DNA of 64,000 nucleotides, from the NCBI GenBank assembly GCA_913776255.1, contig CAJYLV010000068.1:1-64000 (forward strand), read 5' to 3'. This DNA comes from an uncultured Sphingomonas sp. Lineage in GTDB: Bacteria; Pseudomonadota; Alphaproteobacteria; Sphingomonadales; Sphingomonadaceae. Positions 32,314-41,612 of this stretch are shown in pieces (within the stretch, counting starts at the first letter, position 1; each line of letters starts with the position of its first letter). The notes beneath the pieces are model-generated. The model saw only the letters and a program-made list of their open reading frames with translations, did not search any database and was not told the origin of the DNA. The position numbers and the translations under genes are program-made.

Positions 32314-34261
32314 GGCTCCACCCAATCAGATGCGCGGTGATGGCGACCCACAGCAAGCCGAGCAACGCCAGCGCGACGAGCGTCGCGCGCACGCTCGCGG
32401 CCCAGCCGACCCTGCCACGCCACACCTCGACGAGATTCCACAAACCGATCGCTGCCGCCGCGATCGGGATCACCGCCGCGACCTGGAGCAGCCGGATCAT
32501 GCCGTCGAGCGTGGCATTGTACGCGTCGACATGCTGGTCGAGGATCGGCGCGACGATTGTGTACCAGCCCGCGACATACAGCAGGTCGGCGAGCGCAGCG
32601 ACACGCACCAGCGACCGCGCGCGCGCCGCACGCCCGCTCGCCACCGGTGGCGCAGCGTAGCGGCGACGAATCCACCCGCCGATCGGCCAGACGATTACCG
32701 TCAACAGCAGTATCAACAGCGCGACGCCGAATATCGTCTGGAACAACGTCGCGTTGCGCAGCACCGGCACCGCCTGCAACACGCCGACCGGGTTCTGGCT
32801 GTCGACGATCGTGCGGCGGCCAGCCAGCGCGGTGACGCGCAACAACCGCGTGCCGTCGACCACGCGCCACAGCCCCGGGGCGATCTCGCGGAAGCGTTTC
32901 CCGGCGATTGACGAGACGCTGATCGTGCCGTCGTTGTTGGCGCTCACCACATCCTGCTGAAGCAGGTAGAAAAGGCTGATGAAGCCGGTTTCAACCCGAC
33001 GCGAGGTTTCGTAATGTCCGGCCAGCGCACGCGCGTCCGCCGCGGCGCTGGCAATCGCGGGTGGCAACGGCGGGAGCGCAGCCGGAAAATAGCGGTCCAT
33101 GAACAGGTCGAACAATCGCTCGCGGGCGCCATAGACCGCGTCGCCCTCACCGCGGCTGCTGAAGCTCATGAACAGCCCGACGTTCTTCTCGGGCAGCAGC
33201 GCGAGGTCGCTGTGGAAGACGATCGTATCGCCGCCGTGCCCGATCACCGTCGTGCCGTTGCGCTTCATCCAGAAGAAGCCATGCGCCATGGTGTCGAACC
33301 CCGCCGGCGGCGGGGTCGCAGGGCGATGCATGAACGCCACCGTGTCGGGGCGCAGGATGCGCGCGCCGCCGTAGCTGCCACCACCGAGATGCGCGAGCAT
33401 GAAGCGCGCCATATCGTCCGCGGTCGCGGCGACGCTCCCGGCCGGCGCGGTGCCGACCAGCTCATAAGGCTGCGGCGGCCCATCGCTGGTGCGATAGCCC
33501 TTGGCGGCGAGCGGCGCGAGCCGCGGCGGCAGCGGCTGCGCGAAGGTGGTATGCGCCATACCGAGCGGGCCGGTGATGTGACGCGCGACATAATCGTCGA
33601 ACGGCTCGCCCGAGACACGCTGGACGATATAACCCGCCAGCGCGACGCCGTAATTGGAATAGGCCGGTGCCGCGCCCGGCGCGAACAGGAACGGGCGCGA
33701 GTTCTCCTTGAGATAGCGTTCGGTGGTCTTGAGCAGCTTCGGGTCGCTCGCGAGCAGGTCCTTGAGCCCCTCCTCGAAGCCACCGCGATGCTGCATCAGA
33801 TCGTTCATCGTCACCGCGCGGCCGGGCGGCGTAATGCGGAAGTCGAGATAGCGGTTCACATCGGCGTCGAGGTCGATCTTGCCCGCCTCGACCAATTGCA
33901 TCACCGCCGTCCAGGTCAGCAGCTTCGACGTCGAACCGATCCGCATCAGCGAGCGGCGCGGGTCCATGGGCTTTTTGGCTGCGACATCGGCATAGCCATA
34001 GCCCTTCTCGAACAGGATCGTGCCGTCCTTGACCACGGCGACCTGCGCACCCGCGATCTTCCCCGCCTCGAGCGTGCCGGGCAGATAGCCGTCGAGCCAC
34101 GCCCCGACATCCGCGGCGGTCAGCTGCGGCGTCGACGCCGGGACCGCAGGCGCGGGCGGCGTCTCGGCCGCGGGCGTCGCCGCCGAGGGGGCCGGCGGGG
34201 GCGCCGCCGGGGTGGCGGCGACGAGCAGCGCAGGGAGCAGCGCCAGCAGAAGCGTCTTCAT
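32303..34261 (-). CDS. Exported serine hydrolase of the beta-lactamase/D-aminopeptidase fold with C-terminal membrane helices
   Basis: A 652-residue penicillin-binding-like hydrolase. A signal peptide (1-20) is followed by an alanine/proline linker. The catalytic SxxK is S110-T-S-K113 and the second motif YSN lies in PAYSNYGVALAGYI. The HGGD segment (GHGGDTIVFHSD) supplies the third motif. After residue about 500 come several hydrophobic segments (FGVALLILLLTVIVWPIGGW and others), so the enzyme is membrane-tethered with a periplasmic active site. The family includes esterases, D-aminopeptidases and DD-peptidases. ATG 34261 is preferred because GAGAGG lies seven bases upstream. It closes the D-amino-acid peptide operon. 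Confidence 0.86.
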   Translation of the reverse strand: MKTLLLALLPALLVAATPAAPPPAPSAATPAAETPPAPAVPASTPQLTAADVGAWLDGYLPGTLEAGKIAGAQVAVVKDGTILFEKGYGYADVAAKKPMDPRRSLMRIGSTSKLLTWTAVMQLVEAGKIDLDADVNRYLDFRITPPGRAVTMNDLMQHRGGFEEGLKDLLASDPKLLKTTERYLKENSRPFLFAPGAAPAYSNYGVALAGYIVQRVSGEPFDDYVARHITGPLGMAHTTFAQPLPPRLAPLAAKGYRTSDGPPQPYELVGTAPAGSVAATADDMARFMLAHLGGGSYGGARILRPDTVAFMHRPATPPPAGFDTMAHGFFWMKRNGTTVIGHGGDTIVFHSDLALLPEKNVGLFMSFSSRGEGDAVYGARERLFDLFMDRYFPAALPPLPPAIASAAADARALAGHYETSRRVETGFISLFYLLQQDVVSANNDGTISVSSIAGKRFREIAPGLWRVVDGTRLLRVTALAGRRTIVDSQNPVGVLQAVPVLRNATLFQTIFGVALLILLLTVIVWPIGGWIRRRYAAPPVASGRAARARSLVRVAALADLLYVAGWYTIVAPILDQHVDAYNATLDGMIRLLQVAAVIPIAAAAIGLWNLVEVWRGRVGWAASVRATLVALALLGLLWVAITAHLIGWSLNY

Positions 34262-34271
34262 CGTCATCCTC

Positions 34272-35840
34272 TCACCTCGCGGGCTCGGGCTCGAACAGCA
34301 GGTCGGCATAGTCGAAGCTGAAGTCGGCGATCGGCGACACCGGCCGCGCCGTGATCCGCGCCACCTTGCCCTCGGCATCGAGCGCGAAGGTCAGATAGGC
34401 GGGCTCGATCGCGGGATCGTCAAACCGCGCAATGAAGGTATCATATTGATAATGGTCGAGCCGCCCGGCCATGCGCGGGGTCGGCACGAAGCGCGCCGTC
34501 AGGCCGCTCGCGGCGCTGCCGATCTCGATCGGGCCATACCAGCGGTCGACATAGCGCCCGGCATAGCGCGAGAGCGGCAAGGACGGACCGACCGTCGCGG
34601 GTGTCGCCACCTTTGCGGTCACCACCGCCTCGGCCGCGGCGATCCGCTGCGCACGATAGCGGGTGAAGCGCGCCGGCCAGTCCTGTGCCGGCCGGCCAAG
34701 ATAATGGTCGATCAGCTCCCACATCAGCCCGTGGCGCGGCGCCGCCTCCTCGCTGTTGAGCTCGATCGCGAAGCCGACCTGCCGCGCGGGGATCAGCACC
34801 ACCACCGAGGTCATCCCGAACAGCCCGCCAGCGTGCCACACGATCCGCTCGCCGTGGTAGTCGCGCACCTCCCAGCCGAGCGCATAAGCGTCGAAGGTCG
34901 GGGTGGTCGCGGCGACCGGCTCGGGCAGCGGCGTGATCGGGATCGGCGTCACCGGGGTCCACATCGCCTGCCCTGCCGCCGCCGAGAAGACGCGCGTGCC
35001 GCCCGCCGCGATGCCGCCGCTCAGCTGCACCTGCAGCCAACGCGCCATGTCGTTGGCGCTCGCCGCGATCAGCCCGGCGGGCGCAGCGGCCTGCGGCAAT
35101 TGATCACGCTCATCGAGAAGACGCATCACGCCGGTGCCGCGCACCACCCCGCCGAAGCGCGCGTGCGGCTGCGCGCGGTTCGGCATCGCCCAGTAGCGCG
35201 CCAGTTCGCCGGTCGCGCCCGTCATCCCTGCCGGTACGAAGACATGCGCGCGGACATAGCGTTCCCACGTCTGCCCGCTCACCGCCTCGATCAGCTGTCC
35301 CGCGACGGTGTAGAGGATGTTGTCATAGGCATAGCCGCTGCGGAAACTGCTGGCGGGCGCGAGAAAGCGCAGCCGCCGCACGATCTCGGCGCGCGCGTAA
35401 CTGCCGCGCGGGACGTAGAGCAGATCCCCCGCGCCCAGCCCCAGCCCGCTGCGATGGACCAGAAGGTCGCGCACCGTCATCTCGCGGGTCACCCAGGCGT
35501 CGTACATCTGGAAGCCGGGCAGGTGATCAACCACGCGATCGTCCCAGCCGATCTTCCCGGCATCGACCAGCGTCGCAAGCGCGGCAGCGGTCATCGCCTT
35601 GGCGGTCGAGCCGATCAGAAAGGAAGTGTCGGCGTCGACCGGCGCCGACGCGCCCTGCCGCCGCACTCCATAGCCCTTGGCGAGCACCACCTGGCCATTC
35701 TCGATGATCGCGATCGCCATCCCCGGCGTTTCGGATGCGCGCATCACCTGCACCACCCGCGCATCAAAGCCCTTGGGCAGCGCGGCGAGCGCCGGCAGCG
35801 GCGCGACCACGAAGGCGGCGGCGAACAGCGCGAATTTCAT
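34272..35840 (-). CDS. Exported serine hydrolase of the beta-lactamase family, D-aminopeptidase-like
   Basis: A 522-residue exported enzyme with signal peptide MKFALFAAAFVVAPLPALAA. The nucleophile motif SxxK is S78-T-A-K81, the second motif is YDN (GYAYDNILYTVAG) and the third is HAGG (WHAGGLFGMT). A C-terminal lipocalin-like beta domain (about 400-520, SRYAGRYVDRWYGPIEIG) matches the tail of DmpB/DAP-type and DUF3471-containing hydrolases. It probably cleaves D-amino acid amides or peptides in the periplasm; carboxylic esterase activity is an alternative. Its ATG overlaps the stop of the YkvI-like gene by four bases. Confidence 0.86.
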   Translation of the reverse strand: MKFALFAAAFVVAPLPALAALPKGFDARVVQVMRASETPGMAIAIIENGQVVLAKGYGVRRQGASAPVDADTSFLIGSTAKAMTAAALATLVDAGKIGWDDRVVDHLPGFQMYDAWVTREMTVRDLLVHRSGLGLGAGDLLYVPRGSYARAEIVRRLRFLAPASSFRSGYAYDNILYTVAGQLIEAVSGQTWERYVRAHVFVPAGMTGATGELARYWAMPNRAQPHARFGGVVRGTGVMRLLDERDQLPQAAAPAGLIAASANDMARWLQVQLSGGIAAGGTRVFSAAAGQAMWTPVTPIPITPLPEPVAATTPTFDAYALGWEVRDYHGERIVWHAGGLFGMTSVVVLIPARQVGFAIELNSEEAAPRHGLMWELIDHYLGRPAQDWPARFTRYRAQRIAAAEAVVTAKVATPATVGPSLPLSRYAGRYVDRWYGPIEIGSAASGLTARFVPTPRMAGRLDHYQYDTFIARFDDPAIEPAYLTFALDAEGKVARITARPVSPIADFSFDYADLLFEPEPAR

Positions 35841-36955
35841 GCGATCGGCTCCTGCTGGACCGTTGCGCGCCGACCCAGCAGGGTTAGCAGCAGCAGCGGC
35901 ACGACATAGATCAGGATCAGCAGCGCCGCGAGCAGCCGGTAGCCGCCCGCGATCAGCGCGACGAGCCCGACCCGCTCGGCGAGCAGCATGCAGGGCGTGA
36001 GCACCGCCAGCGCTAGCGCCGCTCGCGCCAAAGGCGACAGTGTGTCGTGACCGCCTGCCCGCGCAACGCGCTCGTTGACCGCATGGATCGCGCCGGTGCC
36101 GCTTTCCAGCAGCGCGGCGAAGATCATCAACTGAAAGCCGAGATGGAACAGCGGATGGCCGAGCCGCACGAGAATATAGTCCGACGGCAGCACCGCCCCG
36201 GTGATTGCGGGCAGGTAGGCCGCCATCGTAATGAAGAACAGCAAGGCGGGCAGCATCGCCAGCGGCGCTGCCAACGCTCCGGCAATCACCGCATCACGCC
36301 CCGAACGGAAGTGGCGCGTGACCGGCAGCACGATCACCGCGCCGACGATATTATATCCCGCATAGGTAAGCCCACCGAGCGCCCAGCCCGGCGCAGGCGG
36401 TCCGGCCGCCGCGAAGGTATCGGCGATCCGCCCGCCGACGCCCGTGAGGGCAAGGCAGAGAAACAGTGCATAGGTGGCGTAGAGCAGCACCGACACCCAC
36501 AGGAACACCCGCTCGACCCCGGCATTGCCCCATGCGACGCATCCGGTGATCCCGATCAGCAACGCCAGCGTCCCGGCGAGCGGCGGCCAGCCGAGGGTCG
36601 CCGCACCGATCGCGCCGGCGGCGGCACCGAACACCGCCAGCACCACGACGATGAACAGTGCGTAGGCGGCCTCGAACAGCACCCAATATCGTCCGAGCAG
36701 CGCGCGGAAGAAAGTGCGATAGTCGCGCGCCCCGATCGCATGCGCGAGCCGGAAGGTCGCCGCGGCGACGACGCCCCACACCAGCGTCGCCAGCGCCATC
36801 GCCAGCACCCCGCCCCACGCGCCCGCCGGCAGGAAGAATTCGGCCAGCTCGCGACCGGTGGCATAGCCGCCACCGATCACCACCGCCTTGAACGCCAGCC
36901 CGGGCAGCACGTACCGCCGGAAGCGGTCGGCCACGACGGGGCTCAGCGCGCGCAT
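35837..36955 (-). CDS. YkvI family membrane transporter-like protein
   Basis: A 372-residue polytopic protein with about ten membrane helices, related to the uncharacterised YkvI family of the amino acid-polyamine-cation-like transporters. The first helix carries the family-typical AVVIGGGYATGRELAEFF, an unwound-helix motif like those that bind substrate. Its start lies inside the DgcN gene (13-base overlap) and its stop overlaps the next hydrolase gene, so it is tightly coupled to both. The likely cargo is an amino acid or N-acyl amino acid made by this locus. That is inference; the family substrate is not established. Confidence 0.78.
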   Translation of the reverse strand: MRALSPVVADRFRRYVLPGLAFKAVVIGGGYATGRELAEFFLPAGAWGGVLAMALATLVWGVVAAATFRLAHAIGARDYRTFFRALLGRYWVLFEAAYALFIVVVLAVFGAAAGAIGAATLGWPPLAGTLALLIGITGCVAWGNAGVERVFLWVSVLLYATYALFLCLALTGVGGRIADTFAAAGPPAPGWALGGLTYAGYNIVGAVIVLPVTRHFRSGRDAVIAGALAAPLAMLPALLFFITMAAYLPAITGAVLPSDYILVRLGHPLFHLGFQLMIFAALLESGTGAIHAVNERVARAGGHDTLSPLARAALALAVLTPCMLLAERVGLVALIAGGYRLLAALLILIYVVPLLLLTLLGRRATVQQEPIA

Positions 36956-37962
36956 GCGTCGAGCAGTTGCTCGAAGGCGTCGCCGCCACGGATCGGATCG
37001 GCGGTCGGCAGGCCAAGCCGTTCGGCGGTACGCGCGATCTCCTTCGCCGCTGCCTTGTCCGTCATACCCGAACTGTTGAGGCTGATCCCGGCGCAACGGA
37101 TCGCCGGATTGGTCAGCCGCCCGACCGCGATCGTCTGCGCGATCACCGCCTCGATCGTTGGCACGACATAGCCGGGCGTACCGAGGATCTGCTCGCGATC
37201 CGGCTGGTGGCAGACGACGAACAGATCGGGCTGGCTGCCATGCAGCAACGCCAGCGACACCGCGGCATAGGACGGGTGGAACAGCGAGCCCTGCCCCTCG
37301 ATCACGTCGAGATGGGTCGCCGCCGCCGCGGGACTCAGCAACTCGGCGGCGCCGGCCGCGAAATCGGCGACCACCGCGTCGATCGCGATCCCCTCGCCCG
37401 CGATCATGATCCCGGTCTGGCCGCTGGCGCGAAAAGTTGCCGCATGGCCGCGCGCGCGCAACCCGCGCGCGATCGCGAGCGCCGTATATTTTTTTCCGAG
37501 TGCGCAATCCGTGCCGACCGTCAGCAGCCGCCGCCCGCTCCGCCTCGCGCCGGTCGCGATCGGCAAGCCCACGGGTGGCTCGCGCACGTCGACCAGCCGC
37601 GTGCCGCGGCGCGCCGCCGCTTCGCGCAGCGCGGCGATGTCCGCAAGGCGGGTGTGGAGTCCGGCGACGAGGTCGAGCCCCGCCTCGATTGCGGCGAGCA
37701 ATTCCGGCATCCACGCGGCGGGGATGACGCCGCCCTGGTTCGCCACCCCGACCACCATCGAGCGCGCGCCCGCCGCGGCGGCCGCCGCCGGCGCAAGCCG
37801 CGGCAGACCGGTGGTGACGGTGGCCGCGGGCAACGCATGTTCGGCGAGGCATTTGTCCGCCGCCCAGTCGCGCAACCCCAGCGCGGTCTTGGCGAACCCG
37901 CGCTCGGTGGCATCGCCGAGAAACAGCAGATACGGCGCGGCGAGCACATGGACCGCGCCCAT
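36943..37962 (-). CDS. dgcN: D-glutamate N-acetyltransferase DgcN (DUF1611)
   Basis: A 339-residue DUF1611 protein, matching the group recently shown to N-acetylate D-glutamate as the first step of a D-glutamate catabolic route. The N-terminal Rossmann-like domain opens PYLLFLGDATERGFAKTALG. The C-terminal P-loop domain has TVGTDCALGKKYTALA (P-loop 150-159). The conserved VIEGQGSLFHPSYAAVSLAL and ATGARRSGRRLL are present. The partner DgcA is encoded 3.6 kb away in the same strand group, which supports the name. Activity toward another D-amino acid remains possible. It overlaps the YkvI-like gene. Confidence 0.83.
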   Translation of the reverse strand: MGAVHVLAAPYLLFLGDATERGFAKTALGLRDWAADKCLAEHALPAATVTTGLPRLAPAAAAAAGARSMVVGVANQGGVIPAAWMPELLAAIEAGLDLVAGLHTRLADIAALREAAARRGTRLVDVREPPVGLPIATGARRSGRRLLTVGTDCALGKKYTALAIARGLRARGHAATFRASGQTGIMIAGEGIAIDAVVADFAAGAAELLSPAAAATHLDVIEGQGSLFHPSYAAVSLALLHGSQPDLFVVCHQPDREQILGTPGYVVPTIEAVIAQTIAVGRLTNPAIRCAGISLNSSGMTDKAAAKEIARTAERLGLPTADPIRGGDAFEQLLDACAR

Positions 37963-37964
37963 GC

Positions 37965-40274
37965 TCAGAACTCGAAGCCGAGCGCCGCACCGATCGTGCG
38001 CGGCTGGATCGGGCTCACTTCGATGCCCTCGTTCGGACGCGTCCGGAAGGTGCCCGCCGAGACGATCCCGCGCGCGTTGCCGACGTTACGCGCGTAGACC
38101 GACAGATCGAACCGCCCGAGCGTCACGCCCGCGCGCAGGCTGGCGGTGGCATAGCCGTCGAAGGTCAGGCGCCGGCCGTACAGGTCGCGATAGGCCAGAT
38201 TGAAATTGCCGAGCCGGTCGCTCACCGTCGACAGGTCGGCGCCGACATAGGGCCGCGTCCCATCCCAGTCCCAGCTGTATTCCGCCGAAACGTTGGCATT
38301 CCAGCGCGGCGCGAACGGGAGCGAATCGCCGTCGCGTCCGCCATTGGACGTGTCACCGCGCAGCCGCGAATGATTGTAGGCGACCGTCGTGACGACGCTA
38401 AAGCCGCGCGCCGGGCGCAGCGTCGCGGTTGCCTCGAACCCGTAGCTCCGCGCGCCGCGCCCGTTGGCGTCGGCGGTAATCGGCCCGGCGTCGCTCTGGA
38501 AGGTCGCGACGATCAACGTCTTGTCCCAGTCGAGATAATAGCCCGACAGATCGATCCCGAACGTGCGATCCGCGGTTTCGGCGCGGATGCCCGCCTCGTA
38601 GCTCATCAGCGTGTCGGCGTCGGTCTGGCGCGGATAGTCTGGTCCGACGCCGGGCGGAATTACATTGGGGCCGCCCGGTCGATACCCCTTTGCGACGCGC
38701 GCGTAGATCTCGCTGCGCGGCGCGATCTCGTAGCGCGGCGACACCGACCAGGTGAACACGCCTTCGCGCGAGCGTGCGCGGTCGACCGAAAGGCCGTTGA
38801 ACAATGCGCCGTCGAGCGTCTGCGTAGTGCGCTGGTCGTTGTGGCTGTAGCGCCCGCCCGCGGTGACATCGAAGCGATCGGTCAGGTGGAGCGTGGCGCT
38901 GCCAAAGCCGGCATATTCCCGATAGCGCGAGGCGAGTTCGACACGCACCAGATCGTCGAAGCCGGGAATCGTCGGTACCGGCGTGACCGGCCGCCCGGTC
39001 GCGGTATCATACGGGAAGTAGCGCTGGAAAAGCTGCCCGGGCTCGTTGGTGTAATAGCCGCCGATCAACCACTCCAGCGTGTCAGTATTCTTCGACGCCA
39101 GCCGCACCTCCTGCGTGAACTTCTTCTGGGTCGAACGATTGGGATAATAAAGGCCGTAGGCGTCCGGCGCGAGACCGTAGACGCCCGCCGAAACCGCCTG
39201 CGCGAGCGTCAGGCCCGGGCCGGCGGCGTTGTACGACACGTCGCTGCGATCGGTCGCGACCTGCCGGCTGTAGCTGGTCACCGCGGTGAAGGTCGCGAAG
39301 CCCAGATCGTAATCCAGCGTGCCGGTGTACAGCCGGTAGCTCACCTGGTTGCGGTCCGGGAACAATTGATAGCGCACCTCGCGCCCGCCGGTCGGCGCGC
39401 CGGTGAACGGATCGGCGGTGATCGGTCGGAACGTCGCCGGATCGGCATCGAAGGCGTTCCGCGCGTTGACGTCGATGTCCTGCAACACCGCGCTCAGCCG
39501 CAGCGACAGCCGATCGCTCGGCTTGACGAGCAGCGAGACGCGGCCGCCATAGCTGCGTGCATGATTGACATCGTCGGCGGCGATGCCGATCGCGTCGATG
39601 TAACCGGCGCTGCGGCGATAGAAGCCGCTCGCGCGCAGCGCCGCGACATCGCCGATCGGCACATTCGCGACGAGATTGCCGAAGTAGCCGGTGCCGCCGT
39701 CCTGCACGGTCTCGACGCCACCTTGCCCTCGCGCCTCCCATTCGCCGAGCTTCGGCGCGACGGTGACGTATTTGATGACCCCGCCCAGCGAATTGGCGCC
39801 GTAGAGCGTGCCCTGCGGCCCGCGCAGCACCTCCAGCCGCTCGACATCGAACGTGTCGAAGTCACCCGCCAGCGTCGCGCCGTTGGTCTGGCCGGTGCTC
39901 GATCCGAAGGGCGTGTCATCCAGATAGACGGCCACGGTCGGGCTCGATCCGCCGGCATTGATGCCACGCAGCACGACACGGGTCTGCCCGGGGTTGCCCG
40001 ACTCGAACGACAAGCCCGGCACCAGCGCGGCATAATCGGCGATCGTGCGTGCCTGCCGCTGCTCCAGCGCCTCGCCGCCCAGCACCGACATCGACTGCGG
40101 CACCTCGGACAGCGTCTGCACGCGCTTCTGCGCGGTGACGACGATATCGCCGATCTGCTCGGGCGTGCCATCCTGAACGGACTCGGCGGATGGCGCCTGC
40201 TGCGCGGACGCGGCGCCGGCAAGAAAGACGGCCATTACGCTGGCAATCGACGCACTACGGCGAATGCTGCTCAT
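37965..40274 (-). CDS. TonB-dependent outer membrane receptor
   Basis: A 769-residue receptor with signal peptide MSSIRRSASIASVMAVFLAG. The plug domain covers about 50-160 (IVVTAQKRVQTLSEVPQSMS, then VRLERL-like FDVERLEVLRGPQGTLYGAN). A 22-strand barrel follows and ends in an aromatic residue (GAALGFEF). No FecR/FecI pair is nearby. Its place between peptide-processing genes suggests it imports D-amino-acid-rich peptides or muropeptides across the outer membrane. It has its own promoter with an operator over the -10. dgcN starts three bases after its stop. Confidence 0.93.
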   Translation of the reverse strand: MSSIRRSASIASVMAVFLAGAASAQQAPSAESVQDGTPEQIGDIVVTAQKRVQTLSEVPQSMSVLGGEALEQRQARTIADYAALVPGLSFESGNPGQTRVVLRGINAGGSSPTVAVYLDDTPFGSSTGQTNGATLAGDFDTFDVERLEVLRGPQGTLYGANSLGGVIKYVTVAPKLGEWEARGQGGVETVQDGGTGYFGNLVANVPIGDVAALRASGFYRRSAGYIDAIGIAADDVNHARSYGGRVSLLVKPSDRLSLRLSAVLQDIDVNARNAFDADPATFRPITADPFTGAPTGGREVRYQLFPDRNQVSYRLYTGTLDYDLGFATFTAVTSYSRQVATDRSDVSYNAAGPGLTLAQAVSAGVYGLAPDAYGLYYPNRSTQKKFTQEVRLASKNTDTLEWLIGGYYTNEPGQLFQRYFPYDTATGRPVTPVPTIPGFDDLVRVELASRYREYAGFGSATLHLTDRFDVTAGGRYSHNDQRTTQTLDGALFNGLSVDRARSREGVFTWSVSPRYEIAPRSEIYARVAKGYRPGGPNVIPPGVGPDYPRQTDADTLMSYEAGIRAETADRTFGIDLSGYYLDWDKTLIVATFQSDAGPITADANGRGARSYGFEATATLRPARGFSVVTTVAYNHSRLRGDTSNGGRDGDSLPFAPRWNANVSAEYSWDWDGTRPYVGADLSTVSDRLGNFNLAYRDLYGRRLTFDGYATASLRAGVTLGRFDLSVYARNVGNARGIVSAGTFRTRPNEGIEVSPIQPRTIGAALGFEF

Positions 40275-40295
40275 CGTCCGCTCCCTCTTTGCTGA

Positions 40296-40330
40296 TCAGG
40301 ATCGTAGTGTCCTAATTGGAAAATAGTCAA
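40296..40330 (-). promoter_or_regulatory. Promoter of the TonB receptor gene with operator over the -10
   Basis: On the minus strand, TTGACT (40330-40325) and TACGAT (40306-40301) form a sigma-70-like promoter with 18-base spacing. The palindrome TCAGGA-N8-TCCTAA (40296-40315) covers the -10. The same dyad with the same eight-base gap occurs at 44639. A repressor such as the local XRE-cupin protein could act here. The boxes are seen; the binding is inferred. Confidence 0.6.
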
Positions 40331-40337
40331 TCCAGAA

Positions 40338-41612
40338 TTAGCGTCGCTCACCCGCACGGATCACGGACAGCGAAAGCGGGTCGATCACCGCCAGCAAGGT
40401 TGCAGCGAGCGCCGCGAGACTGGCGAGGATCAGGAAGAAGGCATCATGCCCGACGACGGTCCAGACGGTGCCGACCAGACCCGCGGCGAGGCTGCCGGCG
40501 AAGGTGGCGAGATACCACGCCGCCACCGTCGTCGCGCGGAGCCGGGCGGGGGCGAGCCGCGCGAACAGCCCCAGTCCGGTCGGCAGAATGTGCAGCTCGC
40601 CGACGGTGAGCAGCACGAAGAAGACCACCAGCCATAGCCAGTGCGCCATGACACCGCCCGCCGCCAGCGCGGCGAGCAGCAGATAGGCGCCGGCAACGAT
40701 CACCGCGCCGACCGCCATCCGCCGCACCGGTCGCTCCGCGCCCCCCTGCTCGGCCCGCCGCCGCCATCGCGCCAGCAACGGCGGGGTCAACGCCATGACG
40801 AACAAGGGATTGAGCGACTGGAACCACGTCATCGGCACCATCACGCTGCCCGCGCGGCGGTCGACGCTGGCATCGGCCCACAACGCGACGGTGTTGCCGA
40901 CCTGCTCGTAGGCGGCGCGAAATACCGTCACGCACAAGGCGATTGCGACCAGCAGCACCGCCACCTCACGCGTGAACCGTCCGCGTGCGGCGACCGGCGC
41001 GTGCGTGGCGGCGCGCGACGCCGCCGGCAAATAGCGCTGCCCCCACAGATAGATGCCGAGCCCAGCCACCATCCCGACCCCGGCCGCGCCGAAGCCATAG
41101 TGCCAGCCGTACAGCTCGCCCAGCGTGCCGCAGAGCAGCGGCGCGAGAAAGCCGCCGATGTTCACCCCGACGTAATAGACATTGTACGCCCAGCCGATGC
41201 GCGGGTCGCCGGGCGCGTAGAGGTCGTCGATCTGGCTCGGCAGGCTCGGCAGGAACAGCCCGTTGCCGAGCGCGATCGTGACGAGCGCGGCATAGAACAG
41301 CGACTCGAACGCCATCAGGAAATGGCCCGCCGCCATGATCGTGCCGCCCAGCACGATCGCGCGCCTTTTGCCCAGCAGCCGGTCGGCGATCACCCCGCCC
41401 AGGATCGGCGTGAAATAGGCGCAGGCGGTATAGGCGCCGTAGATCAGCGACGCCTGCGCCTGCCCGAGCATCAACTGCTTGGTCATGTAATAGACCAGCA
41501 GCGCGCGCATCCCGTAGTAGGAGAATTGCTCCCACGTGTTGGTGAGGAACAGCACGGTCAGCCCGCGCGGCTGGCCGAACCATGTCGGGGCGGGCGCTGC
41601 CGCCGCGGTCAT
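40338..41612 (-). CDS. POT/PTR2-like peptide MFS transporter
   Basis: A 424-residue, twelve-helix transporter resembling proton-dependent oligopeptide transporters. It shows the N-terminal NTWEQFSYYGMRALLVYYM and the family loop GGVIADRLLGKRRAIVLGG. It should import di- or tripeptides across the inner membrane. The proton-coupling ExxER motif of helix 1 is degenerate: the residues read N25-T-W-E28-Q29. The length is also below the usual 450-500. The start overlaps the dgcA stop by four bases. It sits between the TonB receptor and DgcA, matching a route from outer membrane to cytoplasm. Confidence 0.85.
   Translation of the reverse strand: MTAAAAPAPTWFGQPRGLTVLFLTNTWEQFSYYGMRALLVYYMTKQLMLGQAQASLIYGAYTACAYFTPILGGVIADRLLGKRRAIVLGGTIMAAGHFLMAFESLFYAALVTIALGNGLFLPSLPSQIDDLYAPGDPRIGWAYNVYYVGVNIGGFLAPLLCGTLGELYGWHYGFGAAGVGMVAGLGIYLWGQRYLPAASRAATHAPVAARGRFTREVAVLLVAIALCVTVFRAAYEQVGNTVALWADASVDRRAGSVMVPMTWFQSLNPLFVMALTPPLLARWRRRAEQGGAERPVRRMAVGAVIVAGAYLLLAALAAGGVMAHWLWLVVFFVLLTVGELHILPTGLGLFARLAPARLRATTVAAWYLATFAGSLAAGLVGTVWTVVGHDAFFLILASLAALAATLLAVIDPLSLSVIRAGERR

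Noticed and set aside
36955..37990. N-terminal extension of the YkvI-like protein to 717 residues
   Set aside because: The added part is the out-of-frame reading of dgcN, low-complexity and basic, and the membrane protein begins naturally at 36955.
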